37,948 nucleotides of DNA from Sphingomonadales bacterium UBA6174 (GTDB lineage Bacteria > Pseudomonadota > Alphaproteobacteria > Sphingomonadales > Sphingomonadaceae). Below, one piece after another: positions 30,329 to 37,948 of this stretch; the first letter of the stretch is position 1; each line of letters begins with the position of its first letter. The DNA lies in contig DITW01000007.1 of NCBI GenBank assembly GCA_002422945.1, positions 1 to 37,948 on the forward strand, read 5' to 3'. A model generated the notes under the pieces. That model was not told where the DNA came from, did no database searches, and worked only from the letters and a program-made list of their open reading frames with translations. A program made the translations under genes and the position numbers.

Positions 30329-32608
30329 TCAGAACTTCACGCCCATGGACACGCCATAGGTGCGCGGTTCGCGGGCCGTGCCGAAGGACCACAGGCCAGC
30401 CACGGTGAAGCCGTGGGTCGGGCCCTTGTCATTCAGGAGGTTGCGACCATAGACGGTCAGCTTGGCTTCGGTCCCAGCGAGATCGAACTTGGTGCTGAGC
30501 GCTGCATCGACCAGATCCTGCGGGTTGTTACGCACGCGCGGATCGTTGCCGAGCACCTTGTAGGTGACAGCGCCGTTCGTTGCGGTGCTGATCGCCGTCA
30601 CGCCAGCAGACGAGATCTGCTGATCATAGGCGCCGATATGACGATAGCCGAGATTGGCCAACACTTCACCAAAGCTGGTCGGCACGGTGTAATCAACCGA
30701 GATCGATGCGTTGAACTTCGGCGCATAGATCATTTCGTTACCCGAATAATCATAGCTGTCGAGAACGCCTGCGATCGGACCAGCTGCCTGAGTGACAAAG
30801 CCCTTGAACTTGTTCTTCAGATAACCTGCCGAACCGTTGATCCGCAGACCTTCTGCCGCACGCAAGGTGAAGTCGGCTTCAATACCCTTCAAGGTTGCCG
30901 AGCCGACGTTGGACGTGACCGTCTGGTTGCCGGTCGGGCCACCCGGAATGGTGTTGTTCTGCTGGAGCTTGTCATATTTCGCATAGAAACCAGCGAAGTT
31001 CAGCTGCAGCTTACGATCGAACAGATCGAGCTTGGTGCCGATTTCGTAGCTGTCCACGGTTTCCGGCTTGTAGGCACGGGCCGCTGCAACCGGTTCTGCT
31101 GCACGCGGCGAGAAACCGCCCGAACGATAGCCACGCGACCATGAGGCATAGAGCATGGTTTCGTCGGTCGGACGATAGTCGACGCCCACCTTCGGGGTGA
31201 ACTTCTTGAAGGTGCCGCTGCCCTGACCGATCAGGCCATCCGTTGCGAAGGCATTGGAGAGCGCTTTTTTGTCACGGGTGTAGCGACCACCGAAGGACAG
31301 GCGGAGCTTATCGGCAAAGGCCCAGTTGAAGTCGCCGAACAGTGCGATCGACTTGCTATCACCGCTCACGAATTGCGCATTGGTGTCGTAATCAATCGGA
31401 TCGACAGTTGGCGCAAACCCGAACACGCGCGAATATTGGGTGAGGTTGTAGCTAGACTTGAAGTAATATGCACCGACAACATAGTCGAAGGTGTCACCGA
31501 TCTTGCCTGCGCCACGGAGTTCCTGACTCCACTGCTTATAATCCTGAAGGCGGCGAACATAATAAAGATCAGTCGTCGAGGCGTCGAAATCCTGCGTCTG
31601 ATTTTCTTTCGACTTGCGATAGCCGGTGACCGAGGTCAGCTTGATACCGCCGAGATCCAGGTTCATTTCCAGCGTGCCAGCAGGCGCGCTGTAACGGCCT
31701 TGTGCGGGCTGGCCGAACACGGTGTATAGATCGCCGCTCTGGTTACGATTGCACTGATCTGCCGGGATCAGGCCGCAGAAGACTTCACCGGTCTTGGTGA
31801 TGTTGGACACATCGGTGTCGTATTTCTGGACCTGCTTTTCAACGGTCAGCAACGCGTCGAAATTGCTGTCGGTCGGCTTGACGAGCAAGGACACGCCGAA
31901 GTTTTCATTGTTGTTGCCACCACGGCGTTCGCCGGTAATGCCATGGCGATAAACGCCATCCGTCTGATTGTGGAAGTAGAAGACCTTGGCTGCAACCTGA
32001 TCGCCAACGATCGGTGCGTTCACCACCGCGCGGGTCGCGAAGGTGTTGAACTTGCCATAGGAGGCTTCGAACTTGCCGCCGAATTCGCCGGTCGGACGGC
32101 TGCGCTTGATGTTGATCACGCCGCCGATGGTGTTGCGGCCGAACAACGTGCCCTGCGGGCCGCGCAGCACTTCGATCTGCTCGATGTCGAACATGTCGAG
32201 GAACTGGCCGGTGTTGGTGCCGATGAATACGCCGTCAATGACGACGCCGACAGTTGGTTCTTGCGACTTTTCGATGTCGGCATAGGTCAGGCCGCGGATC
32301 GAGAGGTTAGCAGCAGCGCCGCCCGAGTTCTGGTTGGTGATCAACAGGTTCGGCGCAGCGCCGGTCAGATCGCCGACGTTAAGCGAAGCCTTGTTTTCCA
32401 GCATCGCGGCATTGACGGCGGTGATAGCGACTGGGGTGTCCTGCAGCGATTCATTGCGGCGACGTGCGCTCACGATGATTTCTTCAAAGCCGGTATTTTC
32501 GGCCTGTGCGCCTGCTTCCTGCGCCTGAACTGGGGCCGCAATGGCCATCGCCAGCGAACTGGCAAAAGCGGTCAGCATCACCTGCTGCCGCAACATTGAT
32601 TTCTTCAT
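30329..32608 (-). CDS. TonB-dependent receptor
   Basis: A 759-residue outer-membrane receptor with a signal peptide (MKKSMLRQQVMLTAFASSLA, likely cut after VQA near residue 29), a TonB-box-like EIIVSARRR, a plug with IEVLRGPQGTLFGRNTIGG and a barrel ending in GVKF. AAAGGGGAT precedes the ATG. It is transcribed alone, converges with tetR and has a long upstream region of its own. It is most like receptors sphingomonads use for aromatic and terpenoid nutrients, but iron-siderophore uptake cannot be excluded from sequence alone. Confidence 0.93.
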   Translation of the reverse strand: MKKSMLRQQVMLTAFASSLAMAIAAPVQAQEAGAQAENTGFEEIIVSARRRNESLQDTPVAITAVNAAMLENKASLNVGDLTGAAPNLLITNQNSGGAAANLSIRGLTYADIEKSQEPTVGVVIDGVFIGTNTGQFLDMFDIEQIEVLRGPQGTLFGRNTIGGVINIKRSRPTGEFGGKFEASYGKFNTFATRAVVNAPIVGDQVAAKVFYFHNQTDGVYRHGITGERRGGNNNENFGVSLLVKPTDSNFDALLTVEKQVQKYDTDVSNITKTGEVFCGLIPADQCNRNQSGDLYTVFGQPAQGRYSAPAGTLEMNLDLGGIKLTSVTGYRKSKENQTQDFDASTTDLYYVRRLQDYKQWSQELRGAGKIGDTFDYVVGAYYFKSSYNLTQYSRVFGFAPTVDPIDYDTNAQFVSGDSKSIALFGDFNWAFADKLRLSFGGRYTRDKKALSNAFATDGLIGQGSGTFKKFTPKVGVDYRPTDETMLYASWSRGYRSGGFSPRAAEPVAAARAYKPETVDSYEIGTKLDLFDRKLQLNFAGFYAKYDKLQQNNTIPGGPTGNQTVTSNVGSATLKGIEADFTLRAAEGLRINGSAGYLKNKFKGFVTQAAGPIAGVLDSYDYSGNEMIYAPKFNASISVDYTVPTSFGEVLANLGYRHIGAYDQQISSAGVTAISTATNGAVTYKVLGNDPRVRNNPQDLVDAALSTKFDLAGTEAKLTVYGRNLLNDKGPTHGFTVAGLWSFGTAREPRTYGVSMGVKF

Positions 32609-33391
32609 ATTTATCCCCTTTAATATTAAGTACGCGATACAAATGAACTGGGTTATTCTCTACATCCTGTTAGGCCACCTAGTTCCCAGATGCCGGGGCC
32701 TGTTCTTCGGCAAGTCATCGCTACCGTTTTGAACATAGTGTAGAGTAAATGGTAAATAACGTCATGTCCTGCGACGCAGATGCGGCAGGAATATCGAGAA
32801 GATGAGATTTTTATTGCAAAGATGAGGCGCTGCGTAGGTACTGCAAAATTAATTGCTGCCCGATGTTGGCCGGTCAATCTTCATATTTCATCCCCTATTT
32901 TATTGTCGCGATTTTCGCGATACTGCCCGCAAGATCGCTGTGGGGCATGGAGATGTCAATCCTAGCATTATACACAGGCATGCTAGGCTCACCCGCGATG
33001 TGCCGATAACCTCGAAAAATAGCCGTTTATGAAGAGATTATGAGGTGGCGGACAGCAAGGAGAGGTCGTGTCCGGGCGGGTTGGATTTGCGCGTTGCCCA
33101 GATGAAAAAGCGAATGAGCATCAGCGTGCATGCGCAGCTCGGACGTGTAAAACCATATTTTTCGCTGCCGACCCCGGTTTCGTTCGGGGCCGCTTCCATC
33201 GCCTTTGATGAGGGCGCGTTCAGGGCAAAATCTGTGTTCATCATCTGAGCAATAGCAGCGGATTATGACGATTGAAGTGAATTGCCGTGAAGGAATCGTG
33301 ACACTCTTCTTCGCGATCTGTCGCAACATCATGCCAGACGGATGATGTCTGATGGTTGACCAATGCGCCGCAACAAGAAAGAAACGGTTGG
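32609..33391. other. 783-base region without a confident gene
   Basis: The left part carries the promoter of the third TonB receptor; it is AT-rich around 32720-32900. A perfect inverted repeat is at 32961. From 33038 to 33248 short frames are open on both strands (a rightward one of 67 residues and a leftward one of 68), with no recognisable domain and no clear ribosome site; a 5-bp hairpin CCCCG/CGGGG lies at about 33173. A small RNA or an old repeat fragment is possible here. This gap marks the change from catabolic to ordinary chromosomal content. Confidence 0.35.
32961..32987. repeat. Perfect 8-bp inverted repeat
   Basis: CCTAGCAT and ATGCTAGG flank an 11-base spacer. CTAG is rare in GC-rich bacterial genomes, which makes two copies in a symmetric site notable. 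It could be a dimeric regulator site; no flanking T-run suggests a terminator. Confidence 0.5.
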
Positions 33392-33742
33392 ATGAGACAT
33401 GTCTATCTGATCGCAGGGTTTGTGGCGTTGGCCTTGGGGGCGATTGGGGCGGTGTTGCCGCTGCTACCGACCGTGCCATTTCTGATTTTGGCGGCTTTTT
33501 GCTTTGCGCGAAGCAATCCGGAATTTGAGGCGCATCTGCTCGACCATCCGCAATTTGGCGAGGCGATCCGGACATGGCGGACGCGTGGGGCGATCAGTCG
33601 CAGGGGCAAAAAGGCGGCAAGCATCGCCTTTGCCATCAGCCTGGGATTGGCATTTCTCCTGATGGACATGCCTTGGCCTTTGGTGTCTGTTGTCGCCATC
33701 GGCTTGACGGCGACATGGATATGGACCCGGCCCGATGCGTGA
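33392..33742 (+). CDS. YbaN/DUF454-family inner-membrane protein
   Basis: A 116-residue protein with an N-terminal hydrophobic helix pair (GFVALALGAIGAVLPLLPTV, then PFLILAAFCFARS) followed by HPQFGEAIRTWRTRGAIS and two further hydrophobic segments near the C-terminus. This is the DUF454 (YbaN) pattern. Function of the family is unknown. The ATG at 33392 matches the usual N-terminus; a TTG at 33356 would add 12 residues. It is the first gene of a small rightward cluster, 39 bases before the kinase. Confidence 0.87.
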   Translation: MRHVYLIAGFVALALGAIGAVLPLLPTVPFLILAAFCFARSNPEFEAHLLDHPQFGEAIRTWRTRGAISRRGKKAASIAFAISLGLAFLLMDMPWPLVSVVAIGLTATWIWTRPDA

Positions 33743-33781
33743 GTGTTGCCTGCCAATATGTCCAGAATTGGGAATGATGCT

Positions 33782-34711
33782 TTGAAGACGATTGCCACGC
33801 TGACGATGAACCCGACGATTGACGGGGCCTGCGCGGCGGAGCGCGTATTTCATACCCATAAGATCAGGACATCCGGCGACCGTTACGATCCGGGCGGCGG
33901 CGGCATTAATGTGGCGCGGGTGCTGGCGCGGCTCGATTGCCCGGTCAGGGCTTATTATCTGGCGGGTGGGGCGACGGGGTCGGTGCTCGATCATCTGCTG
34001 GACGAGCAAGGGCTGGATCGGGTGCGGATGGACATCGCGGGCAATACTCGCATCAGCATGGCCGTGCTGGAACATGCGACCGGGCGCGAATATCGGTTCG
34101 TGCCGGAAGGCCCGATGTTGAGCGAGGCCGAATGGGCAGGCGCGCTTGATCGCCTTGCACATATCGAATGCGATTATCTGGTGGCGAGCGGATCATTGCC
34201 GCGCGGGGTGCCGGTCGATTTCTATGCCCGGATCGGGGCGATGGCGGCGGCCAAGGGCATTCGCTTCGTGCTCGATTCTTCCGGGGATTCACTAAAGGCG
34301 GGGCTTGATGCAGGTGGTGTGTTCCTTGCCAAGCCGAGCGCGGGCGAGTTCGAGCAACTGACGGGGCGCAGTTTCGATACGCCAGCGGCCATCGGCGAGG
34401 CGGCGCGCGATCTGGTCATGGCGGGGCAGGCGGCGCATATCGCCGTCACCATGGGACATTTGGGCGCGGTGCTGGCGAGTGCCGAAGGCTTTTGGCATTT
34501 GCCCGCGATCGAGGTCGAGGTGAAAAGCGCGGTCGGGGCGGGGGATAGTTTCCTTGCGGCGATGACCTGCGCCTTTGCCCATGGCCGGGATGCGCGGACG
34601 GCCTTGCGTTATGGCATGGCGGCGGGAACGGCGGCGGTGCTGACGCCGGGTACCGATCTGTGCCATAAGGAAGATATTGATCGGTTATTCCACGATATGG
34701 AGGGGATGTAA
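33782..34711 (+). CDS. PfkB-family (1-phosphofructokinase-type) hexose kinase
   Basis: A ribokinase-fold sugar-phosphate kinase of about 309 residues. It begins TIATLTMNPTIDGA, has the substrate-side GGGGINVARVLARL and the ATP-site signature VGAGDSFLAAMTCAFAHG with its catalytic aspartate. The N-terminus matches PfkB, FruK and LacC members best if translation starts at the TTG at 33782; GTG 33743 and ATG 33758 are open alternatives without a better ribosome site. Fructose 6-phosphate, fructose 1-phosphate or tagatose 6-phosphate are the known substrates in the group. It shares one base with the next gene. Confidence 0.87.
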   Translation: MKTIATLTMNPTIDGACAAERVFHTHKIRTSGDRYDPGGGGINVARVLARLDCPVRAYYLAGGATGSVLDHLLDEQGLDRVRMDIAGNTRISMAVLEHATGREYRFVPEGPMLSEAEWAGALDRLAHIECDYLVASGSLPRGVPVDFYARIGAMAAAKGIRFVLDSSGDSLKAGLDAGGVFLAKPSAGEFEQLTGRSFDTPAAIGEAARDLVMAGQAAHIAVTMGHLGAVLASAEGFWHLPAIEVEVKSAVGAGDSFLAAMTCAFAHGRDARTALRYGMAAGTAAVLTPGTDLCHKEDIDRLFHDMEGM

Positions 34712-36303
34712 TGTTGCCGACGCCCGAAATCACCTTTCACGGGGCCGCAGGCACGGTCACCGGCTCCTGCATGGAATTGCGCGTCGGCGATCAGCGGATC
34801 TTGATCGATTGCGGTCTGTTTCAAGGCTCGCGCACATTGGAAACCCTCAACCGCGAGCCGTTTGATTTTCAGGTGTCGGAGATCGCGGCAGTGATCCTGA
34901 CCCATGCCCATATCGATCATAGCGGCCTGCTGCCCAAATTGGTGGCCGAGGGCTTTCGCGGCCGGATCTGGTGCACGGCATCGACCCGCGACCTATTGTA
35001 TCACATGCTGCCCGATGCCGGGCGCATTCAGGAATTCGAAGCGGCGCGCCGCAATCGCCGCGCCGACCGCGCCGATGAGCCACCGTTCGAACCCATTTAT
35101 ACCGAGGCCGATGCGTTGGCTGCCTATGATCAGGCACATCCGGTGGACATGGAGCATTGGTTCGAGGCCGCACCCGGCATTCGCGCGCGTTTGTGGAATG
35201 CAGGGCATATCCTTGGCTCCACTTCGGTCGAGGTCGATGCCAATGGGGTGCATCTGCTGTTTTCCGGCGATCTGGGACCGGAACACAAGGCCTTCCACCC
35301 CGATCCAGATGCGCCGACCGGTTTTGACCATGTCGTGTGCGAAAGCACGTATGGCGATCGTATCCGCGATGACATCACCATCGACGAACGTCGCCAATTA
35401 TTGTTCGCCGAAATTCAGGCAGCGCTGACACGCGGCGGCAATCTGGTGATCCCGGTGTTTGCGCTGGAACGGACACAGGAATTGTTGCTCGATATTGCGC
35501 GGTTGATCGAAACGAAGAGCCTGCCCAATCCCCGCGTCTTTATCGATTCACCCTTGGCCAGCCGGGCGACCGATGTCTTTGCGTCCCATGCGGATGAGTT
35601 GGAGGATGTCGAGGGCGGGGATTTATTCCGCATTCCGGCCTTTCATTTCGTCGCCAGCGTCAATGAATCCATGGCGCTCAACAATGTGACGGGCGCGATC
35701 ATTATGGCCGCATCCGGCATGTGCGAGGCTGGGCGCATCCGCCATCATCTGCTGCATAATCTCGGCAATCGCCATTCGACCATCTTGTTCGTCGGCTTTC
35801 AGGCGGCAGGAACCTTGGGACGGACCTTGCTGGACGGGGCGGAGCGCGTGCGAATTTCCGGGCGCGATGTCGCGGTGCGGGCGCAAATCCGACGGATCGA
35901 CAGCTATTCCGCCCATGCCGATCAAGACGATCTGCGGGCATGGGTGAAGGCGCGCGAACCGATTGCGGGCAGTCTGTTCCTTTCTCATGGCGAGGCGGGG
36001 AGTATCGAAGCCTTGCGGCGGTTGATGCAGGCGGATGGGGTCGCCCAATCCGTTGTCGCGCCCCAGATTGGCGAGCGTTATGCCTTGCCGCAAGGGGGCG
36101 CGGCCAAGCGCCTCACCACTGGCCGCATTGATCTGCACCCACAGGTCGCGCGCGATTGGCAGAATGATTATGCCGAATTTACGACCGGCCTGAAGCAGGA
36201 ATTGCGAGCCATCCATAATGCAGCAGATCGGCGCGAGGCCATCAACCGGATGCGGGAAGTGCTGCATGCCTATCAAGACCATCGCCGCCGCCATAAGCAT
36301 TGA
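34711..36303 (+). CDS. Metallo-beta-lactamase fold, beta-CASP RNase-like protein
   Basis: A 530-residue protein of the beta-CASP group of RNA-processing metallo-beta-lactamases. It shows the zinc motif HAHIDHSG (65-72), a later metal histidine in NAGHILGS, FSGDLG, a beta-CASP insertion with FALERTQELL and IDSPLA, and the C-terminal SAHAD of the Zn-dependent RNase part (RMMBL), plus a 60-residue charged tail. Relatives act as exo- or endoribonucleases resembling CPSF-73. The ATG overlaps the kinase stop as TAATG, with GGAGGGG upstream, so the two are co-translated. A functional tie between the two is not obvious. Confidence 0.92.
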   Translation: MLPTPEITFHGAAGTVTGSCMELRVGDQRILIDCGLFQGSRTLETLNREPFDFQVSEIAAVILTHAHIDHSGLLPKLVAEGFRGRIWCTASTRDLLYHMLPDAGRIQEFEAARRNRRADRADEPPFEPIYTEADALAAYDQAHPVDMEHWFEAAPGIRARLWNAGHILGSTSVEVDANGVHLLFSGDLGPEHKAFHPDPDAPTGFDHVVCESTYGDRIRDDITIDERRQLLFAEIQAALTRGGNLVIPVFALERTQELLLDIARLIETKSLPNPRVFIDSPLASRATDVFASHADELEDVEGGDLFRIPAFHFVASVNESMALNNVTGAIIMAASGMCEAGRIRHHLLHNLGNRHSTILFVGFQAAGTLGRTLLDGAERVRISGRDVAVRAQIRRIDSYSAHADQDDLRAWVKAREPIAGSLFLSHGEAGSIEALRRLMQADGVAQSVVAPQIGERYALPQGGAAKRLTTGRIDLHPQVARDWQNDYAEFTTGLKQELRAIHNAADRREAINRMREVLHAYQDHRRRHKH

Positions 36304-36315
36304 ACATTTAGGGTC

Positions 36316-36332
36316 CTGACCCTGGGGGTCAG
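36316..36332. repeat. Short perfect hairpin between convergent genes
   Basis: CTGACCC and GGGTCAG enclose TGG between the convergent RNase-like and nuclease genes, overlapping the nuclease stop. It has no T-run, so termination is uncertain. Confidence 0.4.
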
Positions 36333-37018
36333 TCCAATTCGCGGAATAGCAGGCAGCGGCGATATTCGACCAGCTTGAGATGGGGCACCCTGCGCGCGGC
36401 GGCGCGGGTGCGTTCGCCGAATCTGCCCGCGATGATGATCGTGCGGCACGGCATGCCGGATAATTGTGTAATGTCCGCCGTATAGCCGAGCGCCTGTTCC
36501 AGCGCATCGGCAGGACATAGCCCGGTCTTTAATTCGATCACCAATTGCACGCCCTGTGCATCGCAGGCGAGAATATCGATCCGGCCGGTGGGGACGACGC
36601 GTTCCTGCCCGCTATCAATCGCGACAAGCCCCGGTTCCAACAGATCGAGATCGCGGCGAACGGCGGCTTGCAACCGGTGCTCTTGCCGGATCAGGCCGGT
36701 GTCTTGATATTCTTTTGGGCTGGGCGGAGCGGCAATCGGTCGCGCGGCATCGGGATTCGCATCGTCGATCAGGAATTTGAGATAGCAATTGAGTGCAGCA
36801 CGGAATTGCGTCGCCATCGGCGTATTGGCGAACAGGCCGGCACGTAGTTTGCGCGCCCACATGATGATCTGGATGAAGCCCAGTTCGCCGATTTTTTCAT
36901 CCAGCCCCAGCCATTGGCGATCCAATTGCCGCAGCAGTGCCGCATATTGAAAGGCTTGTTCACTTGTGCCGACATGGTTCAAAAAATGGTCGCGAAACTC
37001 CTCCGCACGCCAACTCAT
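36329..37018 (-). CDS. NucS-like PD-(D/E)XK nuclease domain protein
   Basis: A 229-residue protein. The C-terminal part (about 113-225) carries the NucS/EndoMS-type PD-(D/E)XK core: EHRLQ, a strand with LEPGLVAIDSGQE, GRIDIL with Asp148, VIELKTG with Glu162 and Lys164, and EQALGY. The N-terminal 100 residues are helical and not recognised. NucS proteins act on mismatched or branched DNA in actinobacteria and archaea; the alphaproteobacterial proteins with this core are poorly known. AAGGAT precedes the ATG, eight bases after the yhhQ stop, so the two form an operon. Confidence 0.82.
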   Translation of the reverse strand: MSWRAEEFRDHFLNHVGTSEQAFQYAALLRQLDRQWLGLDEKIGELGFIQIIMWARKLRAGLFANTPMATQFRAALNCYLKFLIDDANPDAARPIAAPPSPKEYQDTGLIRQEHRLQAAVRRDLDLLEPGLVAIDSGQERVVPTGRIDILACDAQGVQLVIELKTGLCPADALEQALGYTADITQLSGMPCRTIIIAGRFGERTRAAARRVPHLKLVEYRRCLLFRELD

Positions 37019-37026
37019 CGATATCC

Positions 37027-37791
37027 TTATCTTGCCTTTAGCTCAAAGGGCGAAAACTCAGTGCCTTCATCATAGACATCGACCGATTCTGCCCGTTTCA
37101 GGTGATTGACGACAAAATAGGTCACGGGGGTTAACAATGCCTCCCATGCGGTCTTGAAGATGAATTGCGCAATGACGACCTGCCATAATTTATCGAGCGG
37201 CCAACCCGCCAACCCGTAAAAGGCAAGGGGGTAGAAGATCAGGCTGTCCAGCCCTTGGCCGATGACGGTCGAACCAATCGTCCGCATCCACAAAAAGCGC
37301 CCCTTGGTGAGGAGCTTCATCTTGGCCAGCACGAAGCTGTTGGCAAATTCGCCGACCCAGAAGGCGCTCATCGAGGCAAGGACGATACGCCAGCTATTGC
37401 CGAACACGGCCTCATAAGCCGCCTGATCCGGCCAGTCATGGGCGGGCGGCAGGGAGACGACGACCCATGACATGAACGCCATGAAGATCAGCGCCGCAAA
37501 CCCCGCCCAGATCACGCGCCGCGCCCGGGCATAGCCATAGACCTCGGTCAGCACATCGCCGATGATATAGCTTAAAGGAAAGAACATCACGCCCGCGCCA
37601 AAGGCCCAATTGCCAATGATCGGCAGATCAACCTCGGATCGCTTTGCCGCGCCAATGATGTTGGCGAGCAACAAAATCGCGACAAATGCGGCCATGACAA
37701 AGTCATAATAACGCATTTGCTGTTGGGCGATCTGATTGCCGGTGACATGTTTGGGCGGGCCGGCGGGCGCGGATGTATCTGGGTGCGTCAT
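37027..37791 (-). CDS. yhhQ: Queuosine precursor transporter
   Basis: A 254-residue inner-membrane protein of the VUT/DUF165 family with about six hydrophobic helices. Landmarks are FFPLSYIIGDVLTEVYGYARARRVIWAG, whose acidic and tyrosine residues are family signatures, and WVGEFANSFVLAKMK and GQGLDSLIFYPLAF further on. The family imports 7-cyano-7-deazaguanine and 7-aminomethyl-7-deazaguanine for tRNA queuosine. It reads away from the tRNA gene at the window end and is the first gene of a pair with the NucS-like nuclease. The 130-base gap before the tRNA shows nothing else. Confidence 0.92.
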   Translation of the reverse strand: MTHPDTSAPAGPPKHVTGNQIAQQQMRYYDFVMAAFVAILLLANIIGAAKRSEVDLPIIGNWAFGAGVMFFPLSYIIGDVLTEVYGYARARRVIWAGFAALIFMAFMSWVVVSLPPAHDWPDQAAYEAVFGNSWRIVLASMSAFWVGEFANSFVLAKMKLLTKGRFLWMRTIGSTVIGQGLDSLIFYPLAFYGLAGWPLDKLWQVVIAQFIFKTAWEALLTPVTYFVVNHLKRAESVDVYDEGTEFSPFELKAR

Positions 37792-37921
37792 AGCGCGAAA
37801 CCTATAGCGATTTCATATCTTAGCAAACAGCCATTGCCAGCGCCGATGATTTTGTGCAGTGACGGCCCCAAGGTGGCGACACCGATCCGGGCGGTTCAGC
37901 CGTGTCGGAAGACAAATGGCA

Positions 37922-37948
37922 GACCCCGTAGCTCAACTGGATAGAGCA
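37922..37948 (+). tRNA. 5' part of a tRNA, probably tRNA-Arg (partial)
   Basis: The last 27 bases read as a tRNA start: acceptor strand GACCCCG, the T8-A9 pair TA, D-stem GCTC/GAGC and a D-loop AACTGGATA, which is typical of bacterial tRNA-Arg genes. The anticodon is cut off by the window end, so the identity is an inference. Confidence 0.65.

Noticed and set aside
33027..33575. Minus-strand frame of 182 codons
   Set aside because: It runs antisense through the start of the YbaN-like gene and has Pro/Arg/Ser-rich, low-complexity content.
36316..36332. Hairpin between the RNase-like and nuclease genes as a true terminator
   Set aside because: The stem is perfect but only 7 bp with a three-base loop, and no T-run follows on either strand; it was kept only as a repeat.
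1..37948. CRISPR array, insertion sequence, transposase, integrase or prophage gene
   Set aside because: No regularly spaced repeats and no recombinase or phage-like protein were seen on either strand.

Overview
The window looks like a chromosomal segment of an alphaproteobacterium of the order Sphingomonadales (Sphingobium/Novosphingobium/Sphingomonas type). This rests on the GC-rich coding sequence, three TonB-dependent receptors interleaved with catabolic genes, spinster-like MFS, CYP101-like P450 and single-component Rieske oxygenase genes, and many ATGA-type overlaps. The genus call is inference; there is no rRNA or marker gene to settle it. A tRNA 3' end (probably initiator tRNA-fMet) opens the window and the 5' half of a tRNA (probably tRNA-Arg) closes it.

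About 0.5-32.6 kb is an accessory catabolic region in four blocks. (1) A leftward operon from 7607 to 494 encodes two MaoC-type hot-dog proteins, an AMP-forming acyl-CoA ligase, a thiolase-like protein lacking the usual cysteine, an SDR, an enoyl-CoA hydratase and an MFS transporter. (2) Divergent from it run a TetR regulator, a nitronate-monooxygenase-like flavoprotein, a TonB receptor, and a unit of double-domain acyl-CoA dehydrogenase, NDP-forming acyl-CoA synthetase and a second TonB receptor. A repeated 16-bp palindrome (RTGAYW-N4-WRTCAY) lies in every main intergenic space of blocks 1 and 2 and suggests one TetR regulon for a CoA-linked side-chain or branched-acid pathway. (3) LysR and two GST-like genes face a leftward unit of P450cam-like P450, putidaredoxin-like ferredoxin and TetR, with a long inverted repeat at its promoter. 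(4) A leftward unit of SDR, Rieske oxygenase, TIM-barrel isomerase-like protein and second Rieske oxygenase is followed by a divergent TetR and a third TonB receptor.

A plausible reading is uptake of a hydrophobic ring compound through the TonB receptors, oxygenation by the P450 and Rieske enzymes, SDR oxidation, CoA activation, then dehydrogenation, hydration and thiolase-fold C-C cleavage. The substrate cannot be read from the sequence. No ferredoxin reductase and no Rieske beta subunit is present, so electron transfer must use partners encoded elsewhere.

From about 33.4 kb the content becomes ordinary: a YbaN-like membrane protein, a PfkB-family kinase, a beta-CASP metallo-beta-lactamase RNase-like protein, a NucS-like nuclease and the queuosine-precursor transporter YhhQ. 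No integrase, transposase, insertion sequence or CRISPR array was seen.
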